From assembly GCA_036824465.1 (NCBI GenBank), contig DAITAC010000137.1, positions 1-9,008 of the forward strand: 9,008 nucleotides of DNA, written 5' to 3'. The DNA comes from JAKOQB01 sp036824465. Its GTDB lineage: Bacteria; Pseudomonadota; Gammaproteobacteria; Burkholderiales; Burkholderiaceae_F. Under the pieces are notes generated by a model. The model saw only the letters and a list, made by a program, of their open reading frames with translations. It was not told the origin of the DNA and did no database searches. Positions within the stretch are counted from its first letter, which is position 1. The number at the start of each line of letters is the position of its first letter. This document shows, piece after piece, positions 1 to 6,289 of the stretch. A program made the translations under genes and the position numbers.

Positions 1-80
1 ACCTCACGATCTTCTATCTGACGCCGTGGCTGACGTTCATCCCGACGGCGCTGCTGCTGCGCGGAAGTTCGCGGACGTGA
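1..80 (+). CDS. C-terminal fragment of an unidentified membrane protein
   Basis: Only the last 25 codons are in the window, read in the frame starting at base 3 and ending at TGA 78-80. The visible residues are strongly hydrophobic (LTIFYLTPWLTFIP, then TALLL) and end in a short basic tail (RGSSRT). This is what the last membrane segment and cytoplasmic end of an integral membrane protein look like, for example a transporter permease. The fragment is too short to name a family. The alternative is a chance open frame, but the hydrophobic run and the hairpin placed at the stop codon favour a real gene end. Confidence 0.45.
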   Translation, partial: LTIFYLTPWLTFIPTALLLRGSSRT

Positions 81-96
81 GTCCGCCCGCGGGCGG
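71..96 (+). terminator. Possible hairpin terminator at the end of the membrane protein gene
   Basis: GCGGAC at 71-76 pairs with GTCCGC at 81-86 around a GTGA loop that contains the TGA stop codon. The right arm runs into a second perfect palindrome, CCGCCCGCGGGCGG (83-96). The two structures overlap and are mutually exclusive. No T-run follows, so a terminator role is only suggested by position and GC-rich pairing. Confidence 0.3.
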
Positions 97-266
97 CATG
101 TGCAACGATGAACCGCCTCGGAGCCGCGACGAAAAGGTAACCGAGCCCCGCTGTTGAACATCCCTCTCGGCATCAGTTTCGCCGTCTCGGCGGTCAACCA
201 GTCCGGGCCCTTTCAGGCGTTCCTCGTGTCACGCGGCGCGGCCAGCCTGCGGCCAGAACCAGCTCC

Positions 267-1199
267 TCAGCCCGTCTTGGGACGCGCTCCGGTCGTGCGC
301 TGGCGGCTTACCTCCGCGCGCTTCATGTCGAGGTATTCGCGTTCGCTGAGCTCATGGAGCTGCGCGGGGTACTGCTCGGTGGCAGCAAACCAGTCGCGCA
401 GGCGTCGTTCCAACTGCTCGTTCGCCTGCCGGTCAAAGGTCGCCACATAGGCATCGATCGCGAGGTAGTAGCGCATGGTGTTGCGTTCGATCACGCCGCG
501 CATATCGCCCACGTAGACGGGTCGCCCTTCCGTGGTGCGACCGACCACGCTGAAGCCGACTTTGTCGCGTCCGACCGTGCCGAGATAGGTCTGCATCGCC
601 AGGCGCGCGATCAAGCCATAGCTGTACGAGTAGGACAGGTGGATGAATGAGCGGTCGGCATCCAGTGGAACCGCTTCCAGCATGATCCGGAAGTTGCGGA
701 CGCCGAGCGGCCCCGTGTCGGCGCGCATCAGGATCTGCAGATACTGCGCCGTGTCCGCGACCACGCGGAAGTTGAAATCAACCCGCTGGGCTGCTGCAAG
801 TTGTTGCGTGTGCTTGGTGCCGATGTAGACGACCAGGGTGCTTGCCGGAGGATCGCCGGCGCTGCGGCACAGCTTGACGTTCAGGTGCAGGATCAGGACG
901 TCGCACCAGTGTTCGGCTTCGTCGAGCGCGGCATTCACCTTGGCGAATGAATGATTGACGACGGCATAGACGTCGCCGCTGAGGTCGCCTGAGTTCTGCG
1001 TCGAATCAAGGTAAAGCGGCCGACCGAACGAATTCTGTGCGAGCTCGCGCTGCAGGCTGGCGTAGCGCCCCCGCAGATCGGTGATTGCGGCCGCGTTCTG
1101 CGTCTGGGCCAGCGCGACGCTGGTCAGCAGCATCGCGAGGCCGGCCGCCAGCAACCGCAGTCCCGAACGCACCCACCACGTACCGGCCGCTCTCTTCAT
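267..1199 (-). CDS. Exported protein of unknown function with N-terminal signal peptide (310 aa)
   Basis: I do not recognise this family. The chosen start at 1199 gives MKRAAGTWWVRSGLRLLAAG, a basic n-region followed by a hydrophobic core, with a likely signal peptidase I site after A-L-A (residues 29-31) before Q32. An AGGTG ribosome binding site lies 5 nt upstream. A longer open frame runs up to 1271, but it would put 24 uncharged and proline-rich residues ahead of the signal peptide. The mature part (about 280 residues) has two cysteines (C99 and C111) that could form a disulfide in the periplasm. A mixed strand/helix region follows, with a conspicuous aromatic stretch (HLSYSYSYGLIARLAMQTYL, residues 187-206). 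The C-terminus is charged and helical. The middle section is vaguely like a START/SRPBCC-type lipid-binding fold, but this is only an impression. The gene is divergent from the small protein gene at 1449. Confidence 0.8.
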   Translation of the reverse strand: MKRAAGTWWVRSGLRLLAAGLAMLLTSVALAQTQNAAAITDLRGRYASLQRELAQNSFGRPLYLDSTQNSGDLSGDVYAVVNHSFAKVNAALDEAEHWCDVLILHLNVKLCRSAGDPPASTLVVYIGTKHTQQLAAAQRVDFNFRVVADTAQYLQILMRADTGPLGVRNFRIMLEAVPLDADRSFIHLSYSYSYGLIARLAMQTYLGTVGRDKVGFSVVGRTTEGRPVYVGDMRGVIERNTMRYYLAIDAYVATFDRQANEQLERRLRDWFAATEQYPAQLHELSEREYLDMKRAEVSRQRTTGARPKTG

Positions 1200-1376
1200 C
1201 GCGTCACCTGGCGTTCCCCTATCCATCCTAGGCCCCGGCCCGGGTTCCCTTATGCCACGTACGAGGGACACCGGCGATCATGCCGCTGCGATCAACCCTC
1301 GAGATGTCCAACCGAAGGCAGCCCTTGCCGGAATGCGCGAGCCCGGCTCAATTCGGTCTGCGGGGTCGGCGGATGT

Positions 1377-1405
1377 TTGCATTTCCAGTCACAAAGTTGG
1401 ATAGT
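1377..1405 (+). promoter_or_regulatory. Weak sigma70-type promoter candidate for the 39-aa protein gene
   Basis: TTGCAT (1377-1382) and GATAGT (1400-1405) are separated by 17 nt. They match the -35 and -10 consensus at 3/6 and 4/6 positions. The predicted transcript would start near 1412, leaving a leader of about 37 nt before the ATG at 1449. The match is weak and rests mainly on spacing and position. Confidence 0.22.
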
Positions 1406-1448
1406 GGCCGGGTCCTGTACGGACGCGCATCGTGTCGGGAGAGCTCAA

Positions 1449-1568
1449 ATGGCCAAGGGTCAGCTTCGAAGCAACAAGGAAAAAAAGAAACCCAAGCAGT
1501 CGAAAAAGCCGACCGGCCCTACGGTGCCGTTCGGCTCAACCCAGAAGAAGACCACGCCCGACAAATAG
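1449..1568 (+). CDS. Small lysine-rich basic protein (39 aa)
   Basis: The ATG at 1449 follows a strong GGGAGAG ribosome binding site (1437-1443) by 5 nt. The product begins MAKGQLRSNKEKKKPKQSKK and ends QKKTTPDK. It has 12 lysines in 39 residues, no cysteine and no hydrophobic segment, so it is soluble, very basic and probably unstructured. Proteins beginning MAKGQ-RSNKEKKKPKQ are familiar to me as short conserved hypothetical proteins of proteobacteria. Their function is unknown, and binding to nucleic acid or the ribosome is a guess from charge alone. An upstream in-frame ATG at 1377 lacks a ribosome binding site and would add 24 residues unlike the family. A hairpin terminator follows 11 nt after the stop. 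Confidence 0.78.
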   Translation: MAKGQLRSNKEKKKPKQSKKPTGPTVPFGSTQKKTTPDK

Positions 1569-1579
1569 CGCTGAAAGTC

Positions 1580-1600
1580 ACCGCGGCGCCGGGCCGCGGT
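1580..1600 (+). terminator. Hairpin terminator after the 39-aa protein gene
   Basis: ACCGCGGC (1580-1587) and GCCGCGGT (1593-1600) form a perfect 8-bp stem with a 5-nt loop, starting 12 nt after the stop codon. Only a short pyrimidine tail (TCTC) follows, so it is a plausible but not canonical rho-independent terminator. Confidence 0.45.
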
Positions 1601-1936
1601 TCTCGCGTCGCTGTGCAGGGAACGCGCCGGGCAGATCTCGCACGCCAGCGGGCACTGGCGCCAGGTGAGCAGGCAGGCGGCGCGACCAATGAACGCCGTG
1701 GTCGATGACATCGGTGCGGCAGCGTGATTCGCCAGGTGCTCAGTTGCGGCGCGTCGCCCGTCGCGGGCAGGTTTCCTGGTTTTGCAAGAGCCGCGTTCGC
1801 GGGCAACCGTGCGCGCCGCGAGCATGAATCCGGGATTCGACACGGAAAAAATGGGTGCAAGCTGCGCGCGCGCGCTCGAGGTTGGGTTCGCGGTCGGATT
1901 GACCTTGCGAGTTGCGCCCATAAAAGGGAGGCCAAT
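1601..1936. other. Gene-free stretch before the GYD gene
   Basis: I see no convincing gene here on either strand: open frames lack ribosome binding sites and read as low-complexity Arg/Ala-rich sequence. A small GCCCG-TCG-CGGGC hairpin lies at 1756-1768. An alternating purine-pyrimidine run of GC repeats lies near 1864-1875. TTGACC at 1899-1904 resembles a -35 element, but the only A/T-rich -10 candidate after it (CATAAA, 1919-1924) is 14 nt away and overlaps the ribosome binding site, so it is not a credible promoter. The promoter of the GYD gene should be somewhere in this stretch. Confidence 0.5.
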
Positions 1937-2257
1937 ATGGCCAAGTATCTTTTCGAAGCACGTTACACCGCCGAGGGTGCCAAGGGCGTCGCCCGTGAGG
2001 GTGGCACCGGACGCCGGGCGGCGATCGCAAAAATGACCGAAGGCATGGGAGGAAAGCTGGAAAGCTTCTATTACGCATTCGGCGATGTCGACGCCTACGT
2101 CATAGTCGATTTGCCTGACAGCGTAACCGCAGCCGCCGTGGCGCTCGCCGTGAACCAGGGCGGCGGCGCGACCGTGAAGACTGTGGTGCTGCTCGCGCCG
2201 GAGGACATGGACAAGGCGGGCAAGAAGTCGGTGGAATACCGGCCGCCCGGACGCTGA
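1937..2257 (+). CDS. GYD domain protein (106 aa)
   Basis: The ATG at 1937 is preceded by a near-perfect AAGGGAGG ribosome binding site (1924-1931) with 5 nt spacing. The protein starts MAKYLFEARYTAEGAKGVAREGG and carries the motif FGDVDAYVIVDLPD (around residues 48-61). It then has a small-residue stretch and the strand VKTVVLLAPEDMD. This is the layout of the GYD family, small alpha/beta-barrel-like dimeric domains of about 100 residues that resemble ferredoxin-like ABM folds. The family is widespread in proteobacteria and has no established biochemical role. No catalytic residue can be named. The gene stands alone and is convergent with the rid-like gene at 2633. A strong hairpin follows 31 nt after the stop. 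Confidence 0.88.
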   Translation: MAKYLFEARYTAEGAKGVAREGGTGRRAAIAKMTEGMGGKLESFYYAFGDVDAYVIVDLPDSVTAAAVALAVNQGGGATVKTVVLLAPEDMDKAGKKSVEYRPPGR

Positions 2258-2288
2258 CGCTCGAGAGCGCCAGCTCGACCGACGCAAT

Positions 2289-2325
2289 CGAAGGGGCGCC
2301 GCGGCTCGCTCGCGGCGCCCCTTCG
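2289..2325. terminator. Perfect 15-bp hairpin between convergent genes, probable bidirectional terminator
   Basis: CGAAGGGGCGCCGCG (2289-2303) pairs without mismatch with CGCGGCGCCCCTTCG (2311-2325) around the 7-nt loop GCTCGCT. It starts 31 nt after the GYD stop codon and lies between that gene and the oppositely oriented rid-like gene. The structure is symmetric, so it could stop transcripts from both sides. There is no T-run on either strand, which makes the termination mechanism uncertain, but a stem this long and GC-rich is very stable. Confidence 0.65.
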
Positions 2326-2632
2326 CGCAAGCAGTGTCCTCGCCCGATCCGGGCGGTACCGTCAGCGTCTCCTGCTGTCAGCGGCTGTCCGACGCCAGCC
2401 CTCGGGTCAGCGCCCCGCGTGCGTCCGTGCTTTGAGCTTGTCAGTAAACAATTCGTACGAACTATTCACGGACAAGCTCTTAGTGCCGGGCAGACATCGG
2501 GTGACCCTTGGCGACATTGATCATTCCGGGCTTTTGGCAACAGATGGCGCGGTCGATCCAACCAGCGCAGCCACGAACAGCGTGCTGGACGGCAAAGGTC
2601 AGCGAATCTCAGCTCGCAAGCTGTTGCCGACT
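2326..2632. other. Gene-free convergent intergenic stretch
   Basis: This stretch separates the GYD gene and the rid-like gene, which converge on it. It contains a small CGCCCG-ATC-CGGGCG hairpin (2341-2355), the larger inverted repeat at 2424-2479, and a weak 5-bp hairpin (CAGCT/AGCTG, 2610-2623) just past the rid-like stop. The reading frames through 2480-2632 lack starts with ribosome binding sites and resemble no protein I know. A decayed gene cannot be excluded. Confidence 0.5.
2424..2479. repeat. Inverted repeat of the GAGCTTGTC/GACAAGCTC type with a central palindrome
   Basis: GAGCTTGTC (2434-2442) is the exact reverse complement of GACAAGCTC (2471-2479). An alternative pairing, TCCGTG (2424-2429) with CACGGA (2467-2472), overlaps the right arm. 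The loop contains the perfect palindrome TTCGTACGAA (2452-2461). Repeats built on TGAGCTTGTC and its complement, mixed with GTTCG/CGAAC blocks, are common as dispersed intergenic palindromes in environmental proteobacteria. This copy looks like a diverged member. The assignment rests on motif likeness and was not checked against other copies. Confidence 0.5.
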
Positions 2633-3028
2633 CTACTTCGGCACCACCGCCGTCGCTTCGAGTTCGATCTTGCCGGGGCTGTCGAGCAGATCGGCAACGA
2701 AGATCATGCTCATCGCGGGAAAGTGCTTGCCCATGTATTTGCGCCAGATCGCGCCAAGATCGCGGCGCGCGGCCAAATACGCCGGCTTGTCGCAGCAGTA
2801 GGCGGTGATGCGGCAGATGTGCTGCGGCTGTCCGCCCGCTTCGGCGAGCACCGCGACAATGTTCTTCAGCGCCTGTTCGAACTGGGGCGCGATTTCTTCT
2901 GAATGAAACTTCTGCTGCGCGTCCCAGCCCACCTGGCCGGCGATGAAGACGATGCGTCCGGCATCGACCGCGATGCCGTTTGAATAGCCGATCGGCGGCG
3001 CCCAGCCGTCGGGAAGCAGGACGTCCAT
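2633..3028 (-). CDS. Rid-family (YjgF/YER057c/UK114) protein lacking the catalytic arginine (131 aa)
   Basis: The start at 3028 gives the usual family length of about 130 residues. The open frame extends to 3112 but would then run into the upstream ferritin-like gene, and its extra residues are low complexity. The gene starts 11 nt after the stop of the ferritin-like gene, so it is the last gene of the kor operon. Family marks are the early tyrosine (IGYSNGI, Y15), the strand FIAGQVGWD (28-36), a helix EQALKNIVAVLAEAG (51-65), the strand ICRITAYCCD (71-80) and the C-terminal IELEATAVV (121-129). Classical RidA enamine/imine deaminases have an arginine in the block P-A-R-S (Arg105 in E. coli). 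Here the block reads FPAMSM, with Met106. Members without this arginine (Rid4-7 type subfamilies) are generally not 2-iminobutanoate deaminases, so no such activity should be assumed. The role next to 2-oxoglutarate:ferredoxin oxidoreductase is unknown. It might act on a reactive intermediate or bind a small ligand. Confidence 0.85.
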   Translation of the reverse strand: MDVLLPDGWAPPIGYSNGIAVDAGRIVFIAGQVGWDAQQKFHSEEIAPQFEQALKNIVAVLAEAGGQPQHICRITAYCCDKPAYLAARRDLGAIWRKYMGKHFPAMSMIFVADLLDSPGKIELEATAVVPK

Positions 3029-3039
3029 CGAACGCGTCT

Positions 3040-3570
3040 TCAGTCGGGATTCTGGGGTGGGTCCGGATCTTCCGCCCAGTTGCGATCGGGAGCCGGTACC
3101 TTGGCCAGCCACTCCTTCACCATCTGCGCGTGCTCGGCCTCTTCGGCCTGCATTTCCTGTGCCGCGCGGCGCACGGAATCCGAAGTCGTGATGCGTGCCA
3201 GCTCAGCGAAAAAGCGCTCGGCGCGTTCCTCGGCGGCAAGCGCCAGCTGCAGCGCATGGTAGGGGCGCATCAGGTAGTGCACTTCATCGAACGACACAGT
3301 CTCAGGCGCCTCGAAGCCGGGCCAGTCCAGCTTCACAACCGGCAGGCGAGTGGTCGCAGTCCACCCCATCTCGGCCATGATCTGCTCGGCGTGCTTGGCT
3401 TCATAGCCCGCCATTTTCCGGAACATCGCCGCAACCTCCCGGTTGTTGTGGGTCTCCATCGTGTCGGCAAAATCGGTGTAGCGATCCACGGCCTCGCGTT
3501 CCATGGCGAGCGCAAACGCCATGAATTCCTCCATCGTCTCCGGCGCTTTGGGTTCCTGTGCTTTCGTCAT
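3040..3570 (-). CDS. Ferritin-like diiron protein, erythrin type (176 aa)
   Basis: The protein is almost entirely helical with the spacing of a four-helix ferritin/rubrerythrin bundle. Probable iron ligands are E26 (MEREAVDRY), E57 and H60 (YEAKH), E114 or E115 (AAEERAERF), and E144 and H147 (EEAEH), giving two ExxH helices as in rubrerythrins. It has no cysteine at all, so the rubredoxin domain of classical rubrerythrin is absent. The C-terminal tail is acidic and proline-rich (about residues 158-176). The start codon overlaps the korB stop (ATGA, 3567-3570), and GGAG (3582-3579) lies 8 nt upstream inside korB, which indicates translational coupling. Erythrins and rubrerythrins typically reduce peroxide or sense and consume oxygen. 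I infer a role in protecting the oxygen-sensitive KorAB/ferredoxin system, but iron storage or another diiron chemistry is possible. Confidence 0.83.
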   Translation of the reverse strand: MTKAQEPKAPETMEEFMAFALAMEREAVDRYTDFADTMETHNNREVAAMFRKMAGYEAKHAEQIMAEMGWTATTRLPVVKLDWPGFEAPETVSFDEVHYLMRPYHALQLALAAEERAERFFAELARITTSDSVRRAAQEMQAEEAEHAQMVKEWLAKVPAPDRNWAEDPDPPQNPD

Positions 3571-4403
3571 AGTTGAAACTCCGCTTCGAGATCGGCCACC
3601 GTGCGTTTCCCCGTTCCGCTGCGATAGTGCGGATACGGCGTGCGCGTGCGGGAAAAGAGCACGCCGGTGTTGAATCCATCATCGGTCAATATGCGGCGTG
3701 CGGCGACCGAGGTGTCGTCCGTCGGCTCGACCGGGGCCGGGCGCACCATCGTCTTCCACTCGCGCTGTTCGGGCCGGAACGTCACGCAGGGACTCAGCAC
3801 CTGGATGAACGAGAAGCCCGGATGGCGAATGCCCTGCGCGATGATCTCGGCGCAGCCGTTCGGGTCGCCCGAAAATGCCCGCGCCACGAAGCTGGCGCCC
3901 GCCGCCAGCGCGATCACCAGCGGTTGATACGAGCTGATGCCGGTGCCGCCCGGTGCCAGTTTGTTGTCCCAGTCGGGCTCGGTCGTCGGCGAGGCCTGTC
4001 CCTTGGTCATGCCGTACACGTGGTTGTCCATCACGACGTACGTCAGGTCGACATTGCGCCGGCACGCATGCATGAAGTGGTTGCCGCCGATCGAAAAGCC
4101 GTCCCCATCGCCGCCGGCGACCAGCACCGTGAGATCAGGGCGAGCCACTTTCAGCCCGGTCCCGGCCGCCAAAGCGCGTCCGTGCACACCGTGAAAGCCA
4201 TAGCACGTCGTATAGGCCGGAATCCGCGACGAGCAGCCGATCCCGGAGACAACCCCGACCTGATGCGGCTGCAATTGAAGGATCGCGAACGCCTTCGTGA
4301 TGGCGCTCAGTACAGTGAAGTCGCCACAGCCGGGGCACCAGATCGGCTTGTAGTCGGACTTGTAGCTTGCGGCGGTCAGCGCCGCCGGCGCGACATCGTT
4401 CAT
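3567..4403 (-). CDS. korB: 2-oxoglutarate:ferredoxin oxidoreductase, beta subunit
   Basis: This 278-residue subunit binds thiamine diphosphate and the iron-sulfur cluster of the 2-oxoacid:ferredoxin oxidoreductase. The start of the domain reads IWCPGCGDF (residues 21-29). Four cysteines at family positions, C23, C26, C57 (GIGCSSR) and C206 (LSPCVTF), should hold one [4Fe-4S] cluster. The thiamine/Mg motif is GDGD (98-101) through MDN (125-127), followed by VYGMTKGQASPTT. With KorA it converts 2-oxoglutarate, CoA and oxidised ferredoxin to succinyl-CoA, CO2 and reduced ferredoxin in the cytoplasm. The start overlaps the korA stop (ATGA, 4400-4403). An AGGTG ribosome binding site (4413-4409) lies 5 nt upstream, inside korA. 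Specificity for 2-oxoglutarate rather than pyruvate or another 2-oxoacid is inferred from the KorAB layout and from the benzoyl-CoA pathway neighbours, not from residues. Confidence 0.93.
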   Translation of the reverse strand: MNDVAPAALTAASYKSDYKPIWCPGCGDFTVLSAITKAFAILQLQPHQVGVVSGIGCSSRIPAYTTCYGFHGVHGRALAAGTGLKVARPDLTVLVAGGDGDGFSIGGNHFMHACRRNVDLTYVVMDNHVYGMTKGQASPTTEPDWDNKLAPGGTGISSYQPLVIALAAGASFVARAFSGDPNGCAEIIAQGIRHPGFSFIQVLSPCVTFRPEQREWKTMVRPAPVEPTDDTSVAARRILTDDGFNTGVLFSRTRTPYPHYRSGTGKRTVADLEAEFQL

Positions 4404-6151
4404 GCAGGCACCTTTTCAGTTACGTTGGAGTTCGCCCATTCCGCGATCACCTTGGCGAGTTCGCCGGGACGCAGCGGCAACGGACCCGGCCGGTGGTAGG
4501 CCGCAGTGCGCGGCAGGTCGTACATCGCGCGCAGATAGCGGTAAAGCTGCCCGCCGTGGTTCTGTTCGACGACCAGCACGCGTGCAACGCCGGCCAGCGC
4601 CGCGGAAAGATGTTGCGGCCGAGTCGGTGCCAGCAGGCGCAGCGCAATGAGCCGCGCCTTCACCCCCTGCTCCTTCAGGCGCGCCAAGGCTTCGCGCACG
4701 GCATTGGTCGTCGATCCGAAAGTGATCACCGCCAGATCGCCGTCGCCCTCGATATCGGCCCAGCGCGGGCCGTAGTCGTACAGCGCCAGCTTGCGCTCGC
4801 GCTTGTCGAGCTGCAGCCGGTGGTCTGCCGCCTGGCTGCTGGGAGTGCCCTTCTCGTTATGTTCAAGGCCGTCCGCGGTGTACGGGACTCCCGGCGTTCC
4901 CGGAATCGACATCGGCGACACGCCTGATTCGGTGTTGCGGTAGCGCTTGTAGTCCGCTGTATTCGCTCCGACAGTGAGGCGCTGGCCTTCGCCGCCGGCG
5001 TCCGGCGGTGGGTCGATGATTGCGCGCGACTGGCCCATGAACTGATCCGACAGGACGATCGCCGGCGCCTGCAGTGCTTCGGCGAGCTGCACGGCCCAGT
5101 GCGTGGTCGCCAGGCAATCGACAATCGAGGTGGCCGCCAGCACCAGTCGCGGCGCGTCGCCGTGCAGTCCGCTGACGGCAAACGACAGGTCGCTTTGCTC
5201 GGTCTTGGCGGGTATGCCGGTCGACGGCCCGCCGCGCATCACGTCGACCACCACGATCGGAACTTCCGCGGTGACCGCCAGGCCGATCGCTTCCGCCATC
5301 AGCGCCAGGCCGGGACCCGCGGTGGCGGTCAGCGACGGCACGCCGCCATAAGAGGCGCCGATGACCATGTTGACCGATGCGAGTTCGTCCTCCGCCTGCA
5401 GCAGCGTGCCACCGATCTTTGTAAGTGCGGGTGACATCCATTCGAGAAGCTCGGTCGCCGGTGTGATCGGATACGCCGCAACAAAGCGCACGCCACCCTT
5501 GATCGCGCCGAAGCCCGCCGCTTCATTGCCGGTAATCAGCCAGGGCTTGCCCGAGCCTTGCGCGCCTGCCTTGAGCGGTGCAAAACCATCGATGCCGCCA
5601 GCCGCTTTGATGCCGGCGTGCAGCGCGGCAAGATTGGCTTTCAGCCCCTCTTCCGTCTTCTTCCAGGAGCTACGCAGCGCCGCCTCGAGCGCCTCCGTCG
5701 GAATGCCCGACAGCGTGCCGGCCAGCCCGAGCGCCACCATGTTGACCCAGCTGCCGGCGATCGACTTGGCCGTCTTCTTCAACGGCAGCGCAAAACAGCG
5801 CGCGCCGCTTTGCTTGAACACCTCGGGCGGCTCGCCTTCGTCGGCGTCGCTGATCACGACACTCGAGGCGCTCAGCGGGATTTCGTCCGCGAATCGATTG
5901 ACACCCTGCCAGTCGATGGCCAGCAACAGATCGAACCCGTCGTCCAGCGAAACTGTTTGCTTCTGCGCCAGCCTGATCAGGGCCGCCGCCTCACCACCGC
6001 GAATCTGCGGTCCGCTGGTGCGAACCATCATCCCGTACAGGCCCGCCTTGGCGGCCGCGTCGAGCAGCATTTCGCCCGCGGTCATGACGCCGCTGCCGCC
6101 GCTGCCGGCGAGCGCGATCGACAGACTCGTGCGCATTTGATTGTTAGCCAT
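4400..6151 (-). CDS. korA: 2-oxoglutarate:ferredoxin oxidoreductase, fused gamma-alpha subunit
   Basis: This 583-residue protein joins two domains that are separate subunits in many archaeal enzymes. Residues about 7-190 form the gamma (CoA-side) domain, with GSGGSGVMTAGEML (16-29) and the typical RTSGPQIRGGEA block (44-55). Residues about 205-570 form the alpha part. It carries the pyrimidine-binding motif YPITPATE (227-234), AEDELASV (253-260), the RGGPSTGIPAKTEQSD block (306-321), and a C-terminal transketolase-like domain with ITFGSTTNAV (476-485) and VVEQNHGGQ (527-535). In Thauera aromatica the homologous two-subunit enzyme supplies reduced ferredoxin to benzoyl-CoA reductase. Its oxoacid comes from the TCA cycle, which completes the acetyl-CoA oxidation fed by the pathway. 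The start at 6151 has AAAGGA (6168-6163) at a rather long 11-nt spacing. The next in-frame ATG (6136) has no ribosome binding site. No NAD(P)H-linked third subunit and no ferredoxin gene are visible here. Confidence 0.93.
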   Translation of the reverse strand: MANNQMRTSLSIALAGSGGSGVMTAGEMLLDAAAKAGLYGMMVRTSGPQIRGGEAAALIRLAQKQTVSLDDGFDLLLAIDWQGVNRFADEIPLSASSVVISDADEGEPPEVFKQSGARCFALPLKKTAKSIAGSWVNMVALGLAGTLSGIPTEALEAALRSSWKKTEEGLKANLAALHAGIKAAGGIDGFAPLKAGAQGSGKPWLITGNEAAGFGAIKGGVRFVAAYPITPATELLEWMSPALTKIGGTLLQAEDELASVNMVIGASYGGVPSLTATAGPGLALMAEAIGLAVTAEVPIVVVDVMRGGPSTGIPAKTEQSDLSFAVSGLHGDAPRLVLAATSIVDCLATTHWAVQLAEALQAPAIVLSDQFMGQSRAIIDPPPDAGGEGQRLTVGANTADYKRYRNTESGVSPMSIPGTPGVPYTADGLEHNEKGTPSSQAADHRLQLDKRERKLALYDYGPRWADIEGDGDLAVITFGSTTNAVREALARLKEQGVKARLIALRLLAPTRPQHLSAALAGVARVLVVEQNHGGQLYRYLRAMYDLPRTAAYHRPGPLPLRPGELAKVIAEWANSNVTEKVPA

Positions 6152-6289
6152 GGATTGAATCGTCCTTTGCGTCTACGGCGCTCGTTGACCTGCGCCCATT
6201 CGTCCGCCTGAGCTCACTTTGTTGCCACCGCTACCGCAGGGAAGGGATCGAGGAGGCATGCACAGCGCACAGAATCGGGGCGAAGCCGC

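Noticed and set aside
1200..1271. N-terminal extension of the exported protein to 1271
   Set aside because: The extension is proline/glycine-rich, would precede the signal peptide, and the AGGTG site fits the start at 1199.
1899..1924. TTGACC/CATAAA as promoter of the GYD gene
   Set aside because: The 14-nt spacing is too short and the -10 overlaps the ribosome binding site, so the transcript would lack it.
1460..2287. Long minus-strand open frame across the 39-aa and GYD genes
   Set aside because: It is antisense to two well-supported genes, has arginine/serine-rich low-complexity sequence and no ribosome binding site; it is a high-GC artefact.
2480..2632. Possible decayed gene in the convergent spacer
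   Set aside because: One plus frame gives protein-like text, but I recognise no family, see no ribosome binding site, and the frame continues antisense into the Rid gene.
3029..3112. N-terminal extension of the Rid protein to 3112
   Set aside because: It would overlap the end of the ferritin-like gene by over 70 nt and exceed the family length; the residues do not resemble the family.
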